A DNA stretch of 64,000 bases from NCBI GenBank assembly GCA_022315425.1, contig JAIUPT010000020.1, positions 1,612,001 through 1,676,000 on the forward strand, given 5' to 3'. The stretch comes from Pseudevernia furfuracea. Taxonomy: Eukaryota; Ascomycota; Lecanoromycetes; Lecanorales; Parmeliaceae. The translations under genes and the position numbers were made by a program. Shown one piece after another: positions 11,830-24,900 of this stretch. The notes beneath the pieces are model-generated. The model was not told the DNA's origin and ran no database searches. It was given only the letters and a program-made list of their open reading frames with translations. Numbering within the stretch: the first letter of the stretch is position 1; every line of letters begins with the position of its first letter.

Positions 11830-14800
11830 TCAGGCCCCCAAGTCTAAACTTTGCCTTCCCCTACCACTTCCCTCTCCGATTTGAAGGCTCTTTCTAGGTT
11901 CCCACTCCGCAATCCGTCTTGCCAATTCTGGATCACTCTCGTCCCCAACGAATGTCCACTCTTCATTAGTACCGTCGACCGCATCATCATTAACCGAATC
12001 AGTGCGATGCTTGATGAGAGTCTTTGCATATTCGAGGTCACGGTAAATGGCCTTTATTGCCGTCCCGACGCCGTCCTCCTGTGTTCCGTTAGCGGTGCGG
12101 TCAATTGAAAAAGGGCCAGATCCAAAAAGGGTCTATGGCTTACCTTGCGAATCTGCTCCCCTAAGACCCGCGCCTTGGCGATCATGCGCTGGCTGTGTGT
12201 TGCTTCCCACAATGCTCTCGAAAACACGCTGACATTAACCTTCTTCATAAAAATGCCCACACCAAGATCTTCTATCCTGGATCCAAAGAAGAATTGGTCG
12301 CCAAAGAAGGGTTTGATAATCGTGGGTAGTCCGGCGCGCAGACTAGCGCCCGTTGTACCAGCACCACCATGGTGAACAGCGGCGTCGATCTGCTTAAACA
12401 GCCAATCATGTGGCGCGGACGAGATCTGGTGGATCTCTGGAGGAAGAGGCACTTCGGCGACAGTAGCGACCCGGTTGCCCAAACGGTCAGACCAACCTTT
12501 TGAGAGGATACAGCGAACATCTGCTTTCAAGACAGAATCTACCACAGTCTTTGTCAGAGCAGCGGGATCGGAGACGACAATAGAACCAAAGCCGATGTAA
12601 ACTAATTTCTTCTCATCGGCCCGCGCTTTCGCGATGAACTCGATGAGAGCGGAAGGCGGTGACCAATCAGAAGCCTCATCAAGGAACCAATATCCTGTGA
12701 CTCGGATCCAATCGCTGAAGTCGAGTGGGGGGACAACAACGAAGGGACTGAAGTTGTAGAGGAATGGGACTTTGTTAGGTTGCAGCTTATCGAGACTGGT
12801 GCTGCGAAGCCCAAGTTCCTTCTTGCGCCAGCGATTAATCTGGCCAGCTGTCGCTTTCCAGAAGATGTTGTCGAACATGACATAGGTGATATAATTATAA
12901 GCGCCACCTATCTTGTGCTCCGGGACGGCAAAAGCGTGAGGATAGGCTCTGGTGCGTGTCCAAGGCATGGCGAAAGCTCGGAAGTAGGGAATACCTAAAG
13001 CTTCTGCAATATGGATGCCGGCCATGGCGCTAGGACTCTCAATGAGTATGTCAGTATTTTGACAAGCTTTCCAGGCTGATGTAAGAAGCTCATCAATCCA
13101 GCCTCGGAATTTCGCCGACGCTTCTCTCAGGAAGGAATACGTAAACATTCCATTCTCCACGCAAATCCTCATGAGCTCAGCAGGATCACCGTCGACCGTC
13201 GCAAATTCTATGCCATGCTTCGTAACCCAATCTTTGAACTCCACGTGGGTGGCAATCTTTGGTCTGTGTCCCTCCTGCAAAAGCCTTTTGCAGAGGGCAA
13301 TATACGGTTGGACATCTCCTCTTGATCCAATGGTAAGACATGTGATTCGAAGAGATTCAGTGGGCTTGAAGTTGAGGATCGATGCTTGAGGGTCGTCAAA
13401 AAATGTTGGCGATGCTTCTTGCGCGTGTTCAACATAGTCCAGTCTTTCTGGGAAATTCAGCTCGTGGATATTATGACCGGCTTGCCTCGCTTCTTGTAGC
13501 ATCTTATTCTCGGCTTTCGCCGTCTCGGCGTCTTCCCTGTCCTCTTGCGTCAACGACCCGGAGTCTTGCAAATACTTCATTGACCCCAATTTCTCCAAGA
13601 TGGTAACCGCGCAGTCGTCCCGGGCTTCGGGCTCAGAGAATTCAAAGAAGAGCTCTTCATGACCACGGATGACAATGACAAGCCCTGAATAGCCGAACCT
13701 AAAGCCCTTCTCCTTGTCGACAGTCTCGATGTCCTTGAGCGGCAGCACCATCTTTGTTCTGGTACCCTTGAAGAGACTTCTGTAGCAGACGTTCTTGTTG
13801 CTGACATATATCTTCCCATACAGAGGCAAAACACGCTGCAAATATCCGAAGTAAGTTGCTTGTAGCTTCTCGGATGCTGGTAGAGCGAAATGCTCCCTAA
13901 ACCGGTCACCATGCCTCGCAGGATTGTTCTCATCATCAAGATCCTGAAGTCGATCATCGGATAAGACGCCTTCTGCATCACTATAGTGTTTCCGGCCTCC
14001 GGCCCACATACCGGAAACCTTCTCCACGTAGCCCATAGACTCACTGGCGAGTAAATTACTCATTCTCTTTGATCGAGATCGAAGATAGCCTGCAAAACCA
14101 GCTGCTCTTTGCAAAGGATATGCACCTACTTTGACAAGTTGGTGAAGTGTTGGTGAAGAGTTGGAATCTGACAGTGGACTTCTGTTCGGATCGCCGCCTT
14201 GTTTGCTTTCTACACCGCTTTGCTTCCCATAAGACTTGGTTGGCGGACGATCCTTGATATGCGTATCTATGGAGTTTGAGCGTGCCGAATCCACCGACCG
14301 CCTTTGTTTGCTGTCTTCATCAGGGGGTGGAGAACCATGGAGGCGATTGATGGTAGGAGATTGAAAAACATCGCTTCGATTCAGAATTTGGCTACCTGAA
14401 GCTTGTGTGTTGTTGCTCGATAAATTGGGCGCAGAAGACTCGGTACCCTGCTCAAGCGAGTGGACAAAGGAGTCAGTGGATCCTTGCGGCGCTGTGGATT
14501 CTGCATTTGTCCCCGGGTGCATTTTGGTCAATCTGTTTCTGCTAGTGCTCGCACTTCTTCTACCTCGCTCGAAGCTTGTACGACTAGAATCCCTGGCTGG
14601 AAAATCCATGCTCTTCCGACCCAGGTCCATACTTTTCCGGCTTAGGTCGATGCTACGTCTTCCCCAATCGCCACTTACGCGAGGACTCACTTGCCCACTT
14701 CCTGTTGGGGAGAATGGGACGAGGGTCGCACGAACGTTATCATGCAACAAGGGTGTTACTGTGTCCCAAGGACAGCCCGTTCTAAGATCGTAAGGTTTCT

Positions 14801-16360
14801 TCCTCGTAGGCAGTTGAGAGCTATCGCGCGAACGAGGGTCATCATGCACTGGCGAAGGTGACAGAATATCTTGAGGAATCCTTTGCGCGGTTGTGTCGTT
14901 CACCATGGTGTGTAGAACATTTAACGCGTCGTGTCCAAAGCTGAAGAATGAGAAGAAGTACTGTTTTTGTATGTCAGCATCGGAATAGCAATTAGCAGAG
15001 TAGAGCTTTTATACCTCCTCGACAGCGTACGTCTCGTCACTGTCGACTACGCGGATCTTGAGAGTCTCCGCGAGCCCACTGACTGGGCTTTCTTCGATGT
15101 CAATGACATTCTCGATAGGCAGAGATATTTTCACGCTATCGCCATCATTGTGGGAGCGAAAGATAACTTTCTGAAGCGTCTTAACCCACTCCTTTGCGCT
15201 GGTAGCACTATCCGCCTTCAAGTGGTACACCCGTTGGTCTGTGACAATAGTGAGATCTTTACCTTTCTCTGATGCAGATATGCCGTAGCGTAGATCGATG
15301 TTGCCACTCGGGAAGTAGAGACGTGACTGATCAGTATAGTACGATAGGACATCTCCTTTTAAAACAAACCAATATCGGTGGAACTTTGGATTCTGTTTGC
15401 CTCTTTTGAAGAGATTCCCGGACTTGGCGGTCACGTTCTGCTAGTGTTTGAGCTCAGACGATCTACTAACTCTGACGATGATGGGGCATGCTCACAGTTT
15501 TCTTGGGCAGGTATGAGTAGAAACAAATATGGTTCTGAGTGATGTACATATACCCTTGGAGTAGAACACTTTGTAGAAGCCAACAGGGATATTCTGTAGA
15601 CCTATCAGCGCGCTGACAAGAAGCTACAATATCGTCTCCAAGTACCTGATACCACCTCTTCGGGTCTCTCAAAGCCAAATATCTCCATCAGCCGAGTCGC
15701 CAGGCTGGTAGGAGCCTCTTTGCCATTTACAGCCTGAATATCTTCCGCACCGGTGTTCTTGGTTTCCAGCAGTGGCGTGGATGGAATTAGTTCGGCCTGT
15801 GCTTCCAGCATCATGCTCATCACAGGTGCATCCCGTGGTGTGGCACCTGTTGAACTCTTGTGCTGGTTCAATACTTCGCTTGATGGCAAGCGCAAACTTT
15901 GGGACATGTAGTTCTTTTCTTTGACTGTCCGTAGATCTAGCTTCGGTAATGAACGAATGCCTCTGGGCTCAGCTGGTTTCCCCTGTGGTCTCCCGGGCTT
16001 TCCTCTCGGAAGGCTATCCTCATGTTGCCTGTCCAACTGTGTCTGAGTCGGGGGACGGTAGGACTGCTCCTCCAAATCGCATGGATTGGGGGAGGCTTGG
16101 TTTTCGTCATTGCTATCACTGCTTTCTTCTTCTTCGAAACGTGCATTGAAGTCGACTTTGGACCCAGCCGCAGCGATCATGGAGAAAACGGATTGGGTTA
16201 AATGCTGAGCAGGCTCGCCCTTAGCAGCTGTGACATCCTCCTGCGCATCTTCTCCTTCCTTCAACCTTGCTGGATATTGTACTGACGAAGCTCGAAGTGG
16301 CTTCCTTTTCTTGGTAAGCTTTCGCCCAACCATCTTGTGGAGATCGTATTCGGGGGCCAT
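11830..16360 (-). CDS. ATG26: sterol 3-beta-glucosyltransferase Atg26 (UGT51)
   Basis: Membrane-associated enzyme that moves glucose from UDP-glucose to the 3-hydroxyl of ergosterol; in several fungi it is needed for pexophagy. Five exons (15646-16360, 15496-15593, 15015-15437, 12144-14960, 11830-12078) give 1433 aa, normal for the family. Domain order is classical. GRAM-1 begins around residue 225, with EYPCWLL formed across an intron and then YMYITQNHICFYSYLPKK. A PH domain (GNLFKRGKQNPKFHRYWFVL) lies near 275-375, then a low-complexity Ser-rich linker, and GRAM-2 near 755-840. The GT28-type N-lobe begins CLTIGSRGDVQPYIAL (about 950). The C-lobe UDP-sugar site HHGGAGTTGASLRAGLP lies near 1270 and is followed by PFFGDQFFFG. 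The last short exon (EDGVGTAIKAIYRDLEYAK) matches the family end. Confidence 0.95.
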
Positions 16361-17009
16361 ATTAAGAGCTGAATGTATCCCCTTATCTACGGGTGTGTGA
16401 AGGTATTGATCGTAGGACTAGAGACTTGGAGGCAGCAGCCTTCGGAGCATCAGAGACTTGGTCGTGCTACCACTTCGTTCAGGTGATGCACGATAAGGAT
16501 GAATATGTGTCAGCCGGTTCATGACGACTGTGGACGAGTTTTCTTTAGCAGGAAAATTGAATGGGGGCGACTATCATTCAGCAGGTCTGATTGTCGAAAT
16601 TGTCTACCGGCACAATATTTTTATATTGTTGAATGTTCCAGTTCACAAAGAAGTCGAATAACTTACCTTAGGCTCTCCCATAGGGCTAGCCCTAGCAGCC
16701 CTGCGGTATGACGACGCTCGAATATTCATATTTTGAGAGTTCTGTTTCTTCTTTTACACTACAAGCAAGATAGGAAGTCTTTACACTTTTGAACAATAAA
16801 TTTAGAAGTGAATAAAATAGGTAATCCTGTCAATCACCGTATGCGCCTTCGAGTCACTGAGTACGCAATAGTAAAGTACAGAGAGGCAAAGAACGTGAAG
16901 CCACAGTCCCCCCCTTTCGCGGACCTTGGAATTCTCCCATTGAACTACAAATTTCTTTCCAACCCCGATGACTGGCTGTTAACATTTCCTCGCCTAATGT
17001 ACACATGCC
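16361..17009. promoter_or_regulatory. spacer: ATG26 upstream region and PEP4 3' side
   Basis: Both neighbours are on the minus strand, so this holds the ATG26 promoter and the PEP4 3' UTR. A perfect 14-bp palindrome, tagggctagcccta, lies at 16681-16694, some 320 bp upstream of the ATG26 start codon. I see no other gene. Confidence 0.4.
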
Positions 17010-18387
17010 TTACTGCTTAGCCAGAGCGAGGCCAACGCTGTTGGTGCCAAGATCGTACACGGAATACCATTTCCTCAAAAATGCGTCACCAAGAATTGCC
17101 AGTGGGCCCACGGGCTCAGGGAAGTCTATAGGTTACATGTTAGCTCGATACTGTGCATGGAAGACGAGGTGAACTTACCCATGCCAAAGAAAGACGAGAT
17201 GCAGGAACCTTGAACTTCGAGGATGTAATCATACGGACCGATCGTGAAGTTCTGACCGGTGAGAGTGAATGACATATCGGGTAGCTCATCCCTCTTCGAA
17301 CAATCGACAGTGTACTGGCCATTGTAGCCCTTCTTTGCACCAATTTCCTTGTTACTGCTCTAGGTTAGCATCCAGCGGTGAGATGGAAGAACGTCATTGC
17401 TCACAGAAGCTCGGCTAAAGTAGCTGGAAGAGCAATCAAAGAGGTCCCAGTGTCCAGTATAACACCGGTGTTATCAAGTTCAGCCGTTGCATCACCGAAA
17501 GTGATAGCATCCAGGTCAACTTCCCAGTATGCCTTGCGTCTCAATGGAATCTTGGTCATCTTGCCAGTGTAGTGATCCTTGTTCACGCCACCAAACATGG
17601 CCTCAGATTCATCGCCCTCGCCGTTGTTGGTGTTGCTGAGGTAGAAAGAGACCACAGGCTCGTCAAGAAGGCCTTGGTCAATCATGCTATAGAAGGGGGG
17701 AACGATCTTGTTAACGCTGATAGTATCATAGCCAAGACCCATGATTCCATCAAAGCGACCAAATGCAAAAGCAAGGCCAGGCTCTTGAGTAGCCTCAGCA
17801 AAGTCCTGGTTCTTGACCTTGATGTCGCCAATCTGGACAGTGTCCTGTGAGATAAAGCCGCTTAAGCTGCCCGAACCATATCGAATCTCAAACTCGGACC
17901 CGTTCTTCTTGTATGTTGATGACGCAGACGAGTCGTACTTGGTGTGAAGGTAGCAGGCAATGGATCCGCACTCGGTTGATGGGACCCAGAGATTGGAGGA
18001 GCCAGTGTCCAGGACTACCTTGAATGTCTGCGGTGGGGTGCCGATAGCGATTTCAGAGAAGTCTAGACTCTTGTCAGATTCAAAAACAGTCGAGCGGGAG
18101 TGGGAGAACAAACATTGGGCATTCAAAAAGTTTGAGACCGGTACTGGGTGGTCGTCTTGGTCCAAATGGATTGAGGTGTCCCTAAACATCTCTTCTTTGT
18201 GTGCTTCAGGACGGATGCCCATGAACTTTTGGCCGGAATACTTCTTGTAAAGGGACTTGGCATGTGTGGTGATATCAGCATGCTCGAGCTGCTCTGATAG
18301 AGGCACCTTCTCGAGCTTCAGCTTGTGAACGCCGCAATTCGCCAGGCCGGCAAAGACCGCTGCGGCAAAGATGAGACCGCTCTTCAT
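17010..18387 (-). CDS. PEP4: vacuolar aspartic proteinase A (Pep4)
   Basis: Pepsin-family endoprotease that matures other hydrolases in the vacuole. Four exons (18114-18387, 17405-18062, 17179-17354, 17010-17125) give 407 aa. The start at 18387 gives a signal peptide (MKSGLIFAAAVFAGLANCG), then a propeptide with LEHADITTHAKSLYKKY. The mature enzyme begins around NAQYFSEIAIGTPPQ, with the Tyr codon split by intron 1. Catalytic motifs are VLDTGSSNLW (Asp near residue 108) and VILDTGTSL (Asp near 293); flap Tyr lies in EIRYGSGSLSGF. The end reads LGTNSVGLALAKQ, typical for Pep4 orthologues. A longer frame reaches 18606 but would displace the signal peptide. Confidence 0.95.
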
Positions 18388-18793
18388 GTTTGAATACCAA
18401 TAAGTTGTATAATGTAGGATATCACAGCGCTTGGAACGAGAAGTGGTGATGGAGATGGTAGATGGTTGTTGATGAAGGGAGGTTGGGAAGTTTGAAGGTT
18501 GGGTTATGGATGACGGCGGTTCTGTTGCCTGCCACCGGCCCTGCGCAAGTAGACTAGCGCTTGTTGGACCCCTCTTATCGAGCGCCAAGCAACAAGACCG
18601 AGTCACACGAGCAAATGCAATAGTACTCTTGGTGAACAGCAGCGCGGATCATGATGGTGGATACTCTGCGTGATCATTTACGTCTATCACGCTGAGATCC
18701 GATCTCTTGTGATGAAAATATGGTCGAAACTCCAGCCCTAAAGGCATATTTTGTGGTGATAAAGACATGAGCATGCAGCGGCGCTGAAAGACG
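18388..18793. promoter_or_regulatory. spacer: PEP4 promoter and RPT3 3' side
   Basis: About 400 bases between two minus-strand genes. It should contain the PEP4 promoter and the RPT3 3' UTR. I see no repeat or further gene. Confidence 0.4.
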
Positions 18794-20262
18794 CTACTTG
18801 TAGAAATCGAATTTGACATCGCTTGCCTCTCCCTTAACCTGACTTGTGTACGCCTCCTCAAGGTCTTGCATCAAGATGTTGTATCTATTCTTTCGGACGG
18901 CCCTCAATCCCGCCTCTTGCATGATAGCTGCTATTATTGCCCCTGATAATGGATCGTTGCGGATGATGAGAGAATCCAAGTCAACCTCGGGCGCCAGTGA
19001 CATTTTCGCAGAGATGGTGGTGAAAATCAAACGTCTTTCCCTACGGTCTCGTAATGAAGGGAATTCAATCTTTCGGTCAAGACGACCTGGGCGTAGTAGA
19101 GCAGGATCCAAAGTGTCGGCTCGATTTGTAGCCATGATGACTTTGACGTTGCTGGTCTGGTCAAAGCCATCCATCTGGTTTAGTAACTCTAGTAAAATGC
19201 GCTGTACTTCTCGGTCTGCACCGGTCTGGGCATCGAATCGTTTCGTTGCTATAGCATCAATCTCATCAATGAAGATGATAGCAGGCGAGTTTTCTCTTGC
19301 CATTCGGAAAACATCGCGAACCATACGGGGTCCCTCTCCTAGGTACTTTTGCACAAATTCTGAGCCCACGACGCGAATGAAGTTTGCCGTTGTGCTGTTT
19401 GCCACCGCTTTGACCAGCATAGTCTTGCCAGTGCCGGGAGGACCGTATAGAAGGACGCCACGGGGTGGGTCAATGCCTGCTGGTCATCAACAAAGCCCGG
19501 ACATCTGAGAATGACGTATGTACCCACCTATTTGCTTGTAGAGGTCAAAATGCGTCAACGGCAGCTCCACAGCTTCTCGAATCTCCTGCTTCTGCATATC
19601 TAAGCCCCCAACATCTGCGTACGTCACATCGGGCTTTTCGTGAGCACCGAGCATGGCTATAGATGAATCGGCTTCCGGCGGCAGTATGTCAACGAGAGAA
19701 TTTGAGTGACGGTGAAGGGCGACAGATGACGATGGCTTGAGCTTTTCCCGATCGAGGGTGGAAAGGATGCGGACGACATAATTTGAACCTGTTGATGATT
19801 GTACGATACCGGTGCTGCCCAAATCTCAGTCGTCGTAGCCGGGAGAATTACTGTTAGAGGGGTGCGTACTTTTGATCGATTGCTTCCATGAATTGGCCGA
19901 TGACCAGGGGAACACTCTGTATCCGCTTGATCTCTTCTTGAGCTCGTACCAACTCTCTCTTCAGGCTCCTGCTAAACGTTCAGAGACCAATCTCTGAGAA
20001 AGCCATGCCACAGGCTTACCTCTGTTCATCTTTGATGTATTCTTCCTGTAGGTTGATGTACCTATTTGCAGCTCAGTACGTGTATGACCATCACGAGCGT
20101 CGAAGCTTACTCGAGATGTCTTTGAAGCTTCTTCAGAGTCGAGTATTCATCCTTATCATCGTTACCGATGCCTTCGATGTCAATGCTTGGTATGTTTGAT
20201 GGCGTTTGCCTCTTATGCGGTGGAATCACGTTCAAAGGATTTTCCACAGCGACGTCTCCCAT
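18794..20262 (-). CDS. RPT3: 26S proteasome regulatory ATPase Rpt3
   Basis: AAA+ ATPase of the 19S base that unfolds ubiquitinated substrates and threads them into the 20S core. Five exons (20111-20262, 20020-20061, 19870-19968, 19528-19814, 18794-19476) give 420 aa. The N-terminal coiled coil reads LKRELVRAQEEIKRIQ. Rpt3-specific blocks include VALHRHSNSLVDILPPEAD and VTYADVGGLDMQKQEI. The Walker A motif GPPGTGKT lies near residue 206; Walker B is IIFIDEIDAIA, and the second region of homology includes LLRPGRLDRKIEF. The C-terminus is FYK, the HbYX-type motif that docks into 20S pockets. The sensor-2 region reads SGAIIAAIMQEAGLRAVRKN. The second exon is only 42 nt. Confidence 0.95.
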
Positions 20263-21988
20263 GATGATGTATATGATGTTGTGTTCCACGTAAGAAGTCG
20301 TGAGATGGTAAAGCTCAAGAGTCTGAGATGTTTGATGCAAAAGACTGAGGAGCTGAGGATGTTATTTCTAGGAGCTGTCAAAAACGAGCTAACCGTGCAT
20401 GTCTTGGCATGGAAGTGCGATGAATTTCAATGTGAATTTACAGCGCTTTGCTCTATGTTCAATTACTCTCCAGATTATAGTATTCGCGATTTACGGACTA
20501 CAGCACGGAGCGATCATGGCTTTGATTCAGTCACCGTCGATATTCCCCAAGTCTCAGATAGAGTATGCAGGCCGCCAGCAGGGTATAGTCACATTGTAGT
20601 TCTTGGTTGACCAATCAGATTGGCACAACTGCAGGCTGAAGATACCTATGATAAGGAGAGTTCACGATCTTCGGATCAAGAGTCAAGACAGGTGCGATGC
20701 CACGCTATTCACGTATCTTCTTGAATTTCTCTCAGCCCGATGGCTTCGCATGATACAATGGAAGAGCTTGGCTGTACGCCCTTTTGGAACAATCAGAGCA
20801 GAGCGAAGCAAAGCAGAGCAAGCAAGCGACATGTGGTACTGATTGGTGCAAAAGTCAGTGATGCTGCCACTGGTTGCATGATCCAAGTTGGACCGGAGAT
20901 TTTTCTTATTATTCTTAAGTGTGGAAGGTAGTAGCCTACGGAGTCGTAGGTACTACTACTACTGTACAATTTCTAGGGCTAGGTACGGTGATACCTAAGC
21001 CTCTAAGGGTAGGTACCTTAGTAAGGTAAGAAATAGAGTCGTATGGTACTTTACTCGAAAATAAAAGTAATCTCTCATCAACTCCCAGACCCAGAGTCGT
21101 TCCAGTCTCCCCACCCCCCCGGCTAAGATTATCCCCGTCCCATCCAAAAGGGAGACAGACGCAAGGTGCCTAGATTATTTTTCCTGCTATTTCCTGCTAT
21201 TATTTACTGTTTGGCTAAGGCAAATATACGAATCAGATAACAAAGGTAAAGTATTGCATTGCATTTGCCCGCCCCAATCTTTGCCTTCTTCATATACTCG
21301 TATACTACTCCCAGCTCCCTCCTCCTCCTCCTCCTCCTCCTTCTCCTCCTCTCTGCTCTAAAAGTCAGCCGCGCTCGGAAACACACTCCTCCTCTGTCTG
21401 GCACAACGCCGACAATGGCCCCCTCATCTGCCTACCTTTGTTGGATTCGATCCCAAGCTTGTGTCATCAGTCATCAGTCATCAGTCATCAGTCGCATGCT
21501 TCTCTCATATCGAATCATTCCCTCCCCCATCGCGTCCCACTCGAGCCTTGCCTGCTGCCTATGCTGATTGCTGACTGTCCCTCGTGATGAAGCTTCCTCC
21601 CCACTCATCCGGCCTGCTCCATCATTGGTGTAAGTTTTGACTAAGACCTCAGATTTCGAACCGCCTCTTTATTGACCATGATGTAAATAGCGAACCCACA
21701 AGCCTGCCACTCCAGGTGAGCCCTTCCGCATATCCCTCTCTACACCATGCTCCTGCTACAACGGCCGCGAACACCACATAGCCCTGCTTCTAATATCCAA
21801 TGGATGCGCTATGCCATCTTGGATTACCCTATGATCCTACGCCTGTCCCCCACCACAGCGCAAGCCCGCCATATTCTCGCCGGGCATTATGCAAAGGCTT
21901 TGCGCTGACGCTAGTCACGTGGTGACATTGGACGATATGCTAACGGCACATTTCAGGAGCAGATGGGTTGCTGCAAATCCCAGTCGAC
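20263..21988. promoter_or_regulatory. 1.7-kb divergent promoter region RPT3/SWI1
   Basis: The longest gene-free stretch in the left half. From left to right it holds: a near-perfect inverted repeat (arms gtagtagcctac at 20928-20939 and gtaggtactac at 20946-20956), a TAGGTACC/CCTTAGTAAGG-rich patch to about 21035, a CTC trinucleotide tract at about 21318-21351, and a 7-bp unit TCATCAG repeated four times at 21464-21491. Short upstream open frames occur in the last 700 bases, so the SWI1 leader could be spliced or carry uORFs. No protein-coding gene is supported. Confidence 0.45.
21318..21491. repeat. microsatellite tracts in the SWI1 leader
   Basis: Two tracts: CTC trinucleotides at about 21318-21351 with one interruption, and four perfect tandem copies of the 7-mer TCATCAG at 21464-21491. 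Both are visible directly. They lie in the presumed 5' leader of SWI1. Confidence 0.7.
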
Positions 21989-24900
21989 ATGAGTATGCCA
22001 AACTGGCTCAACGATGTCCAGCCATTCCCCAATAATGAAACTGGAGCCTTCAATCCTGCTGGCGACCCCTCTATGGCCTTTATGCAGACCCCTACCACGT
22101 CGTCCTTCGAATTCAACCACTTGCAGAATCAGCAACTACAACAGCGCATGCAGAATGGAAATGCGCGCAATGGCTCCCCTGCATACAACCCCATGTACCC
22201 GACCCAAACCCTCATACCTTCTAAAAGGCCTCGACCGCGAGAAGATAGCATAGGAGAATCTCCTCGGCAAATTTCCGGCGCCCTCCCAGCATCGCGCTCA
22301 CAAACACCCCAGGGAGTGTATCCAGGCTATCAAGGTCCTATCAATGGCAATCAACAGTTTTCCGGGACACCATCGTACCAGCAGTTCCAGCAAGCCGGCA
22401 GCAATCCGAGTCAATCACCCATTATGCCAAACCAGTCCTTTAACCATCAAGCCCCACAGCAGCGCGTCCAGACAATGTCGCCTTCTCCTTTCTCTCCAGC
22501 CACTCAGAACTTTGGCGGCGCACATGCCTCTCCCCCGCAGTCGGAACATGGCAGTCGAGTAAACACCCCTCAGAATGGTGGTCAGCATTATGCACAAGCA
22601 ATGCCATACGGTGCAGGCCCTGGTCAATCATTCACTCCACCGGTAGGGGTAGCAATGAACGGTGCGGCTTTGCCTCAATACAATCAGCAAGCCCAGAATC
22701 ATCAGCAACATCAGTTGAGGTTGCAACAAGAAACCCTACGGATGCGACAGGTACAACAATTGCGGCAGCCAGGCGGTGCACTGAATCCTCTAGCACAGCC
22801 ATCGAATCAGATGTCCGCAGGCCACATCGCAGCGCTTCGCGCACAGCAGGGGCCACTACGACCAGACAATCAGGGTCAGCTATTGCAAGCTATTGCTCAC
22901 TTCATGCAACAAAACCAAATGCAATTCATTGATCGACCTTTAATTGCAGGCCGACACATAAATAGCGTGCAGCTGTTTATTACTGTTATGAAGATGGGAG
23001 GTTCCAAAAAAGTACATAATACAGGGCAATGGCCAAAAGCCGCACTATTTCTAGGAATAAATCAAGAACAAAGTATGTCTGCCGGTCGAGAGCTTCAGAA
23101 CTATTGGCATGCAAATTTGTTGCCGTACGAAACATACATGCACACACAGCAGCAACAACGGCAGGCCATGGCAGATCATACGAGGCTTTCCCACCACAAC
23201 CAAGGTGGAGATGGAAATATGAGACAGGAGACGTTTTCCCCCACAAAGCAAATGCACAATCAACAGGGGCAGCAGCTTATGCAACCCCCGCCACACATGC
23301 ATGCCCAGTATCAAACACCTCAAAGGCACATGGTCAATACACAGCATGAGGCCCGGCCGGCGCTACAGAATGGATATATGACACCCCAACAGGTACAGGC
23401 TCAGGGACGCCCATCCAACGTTTACAGCATGCCGCAACTTGGAATGCAGGCTCCACCGCGTACCGGCCCCCCCAAAGAAGCTCAAAAGCCGCCCACAGCG
23501 GTCAAAAAGGAGGCAGACGACAACCGAATATCGCAGAAATCGGAAAACAAAAATTGGAGGCTTGAACCCACCAGGATGAACCTGGCTGAGCACAAGATAT
23601 TCGATGTGACAAGTCTCGACGATGGCGAAACAGCACCGACTTATGGGGGTATTGAGTTGGCTCCTGCGTCAAATTTTCTGGGAACTGTGGATGATCTACT
23701 AAAGTACAAATTCAGCGTACCAAAGGTGGAAGAGCTTGGTGTAATCGACATCCGGGCCCTGACTCTATCTCTGCGTTCAGGCATACACGGAGAAGTGCGG
23801 CTTGCGCTTGACACGCTAGCTTCTCTGACCATTGAACAAATTCCGCTACATCTAGATAATTGCGAGGATCTGCTTGAGGCTTTGATCGAATGTGCTGAGG
23901 ACCAAGTGGACCTGCTCGCAGACCATGCTGCCGAAGTCTCAGACGCCATGCTCATTAGCTCATACGAGGAGATTGCTAGAGGCTGCAAGATTGAAGCTGC
24001 CATGCTTCAGGACGTACCGGAAGTCGGCACTCTTGAATACGATCTTGATCGGGCAGTTGACAGGCTGATATGCGTGACCACGATACTTAGGAACTTCTCG
24101 TTCCTGGAGCACAACCACACAGCCTTAGCAGATCCCATGGTGGTCCGATTTATGACCACTGTGATTCGATACCTTGGCACGCGTACGATGTTGTTACGCA
24201 CAAATTTGAACGCTCTAGACTTCAGCAAGGATGTTCTCACTTTCCTGACGAATGTATCTCAACGTATCGACCTGCCAGGAAAAGAGGAGGCTTTGTGCAT
24301 ACTTCATTTCTTGCTGTCCTTCGCGCCATCGCCTGCACCTCATATCGCTGAGGGCGAAGAGATATCTTTCTCTTCCTACATTCCAGCAATCCATCGCTAC
24401 TTCCCACACGCAGTTGACAGCTTGGCAAAACTGCTCGCTCGAGGTGATCCGAATCGCTCCTTCTATAGATCAATATTTGCCGCAGACAGTGCTTCTACCC
24501 CACCATACGATCTGCTGACTCGGGCCTTCGGTCTGGCCATAGCTGCGACACCCGAATATGGACATGTCAACACTGCAAGTCTCGTCAAGCTCCGCGCCCC
24601 GTATCTCGTGCAAGGTCTGCTGGCCGCGGAAATAGTTGTCAGTCTGATACCAGCCGCGGAGCATGAGCTCGCATACAAATGGGTTACGTCTCGGGATGGC
24701 TTTATCTTCAGTCTAACAAGGATGGTGTCCGAATTCAGCAGACAGCCGCAGCCTTCGTCCCAACAGCGACATGCTTCAGGTCGAATGCAGGACAACGATC
24801 CTCATGGTATCATCACGATCACCAACCGTGGGCTTGCGGTCCTGAGGAAGCTCGCGGAGAAAGCGAAGGATGCGTTTGGCAGTGTAAAAGGGTTGCCACC

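Noticed and set aside
21464..21491. Four TCATCAG units as a CRISPR-like array
   Set aside because: Direct tandem repeat without spacers in a eukaryotic genome; a simple microsatellite.
21968..21988. Upstream start of SWI1 at a TTG codon
   Set aside because: Non-ATG start with no support; the ATG at 21989 gives the expected N-terminus.
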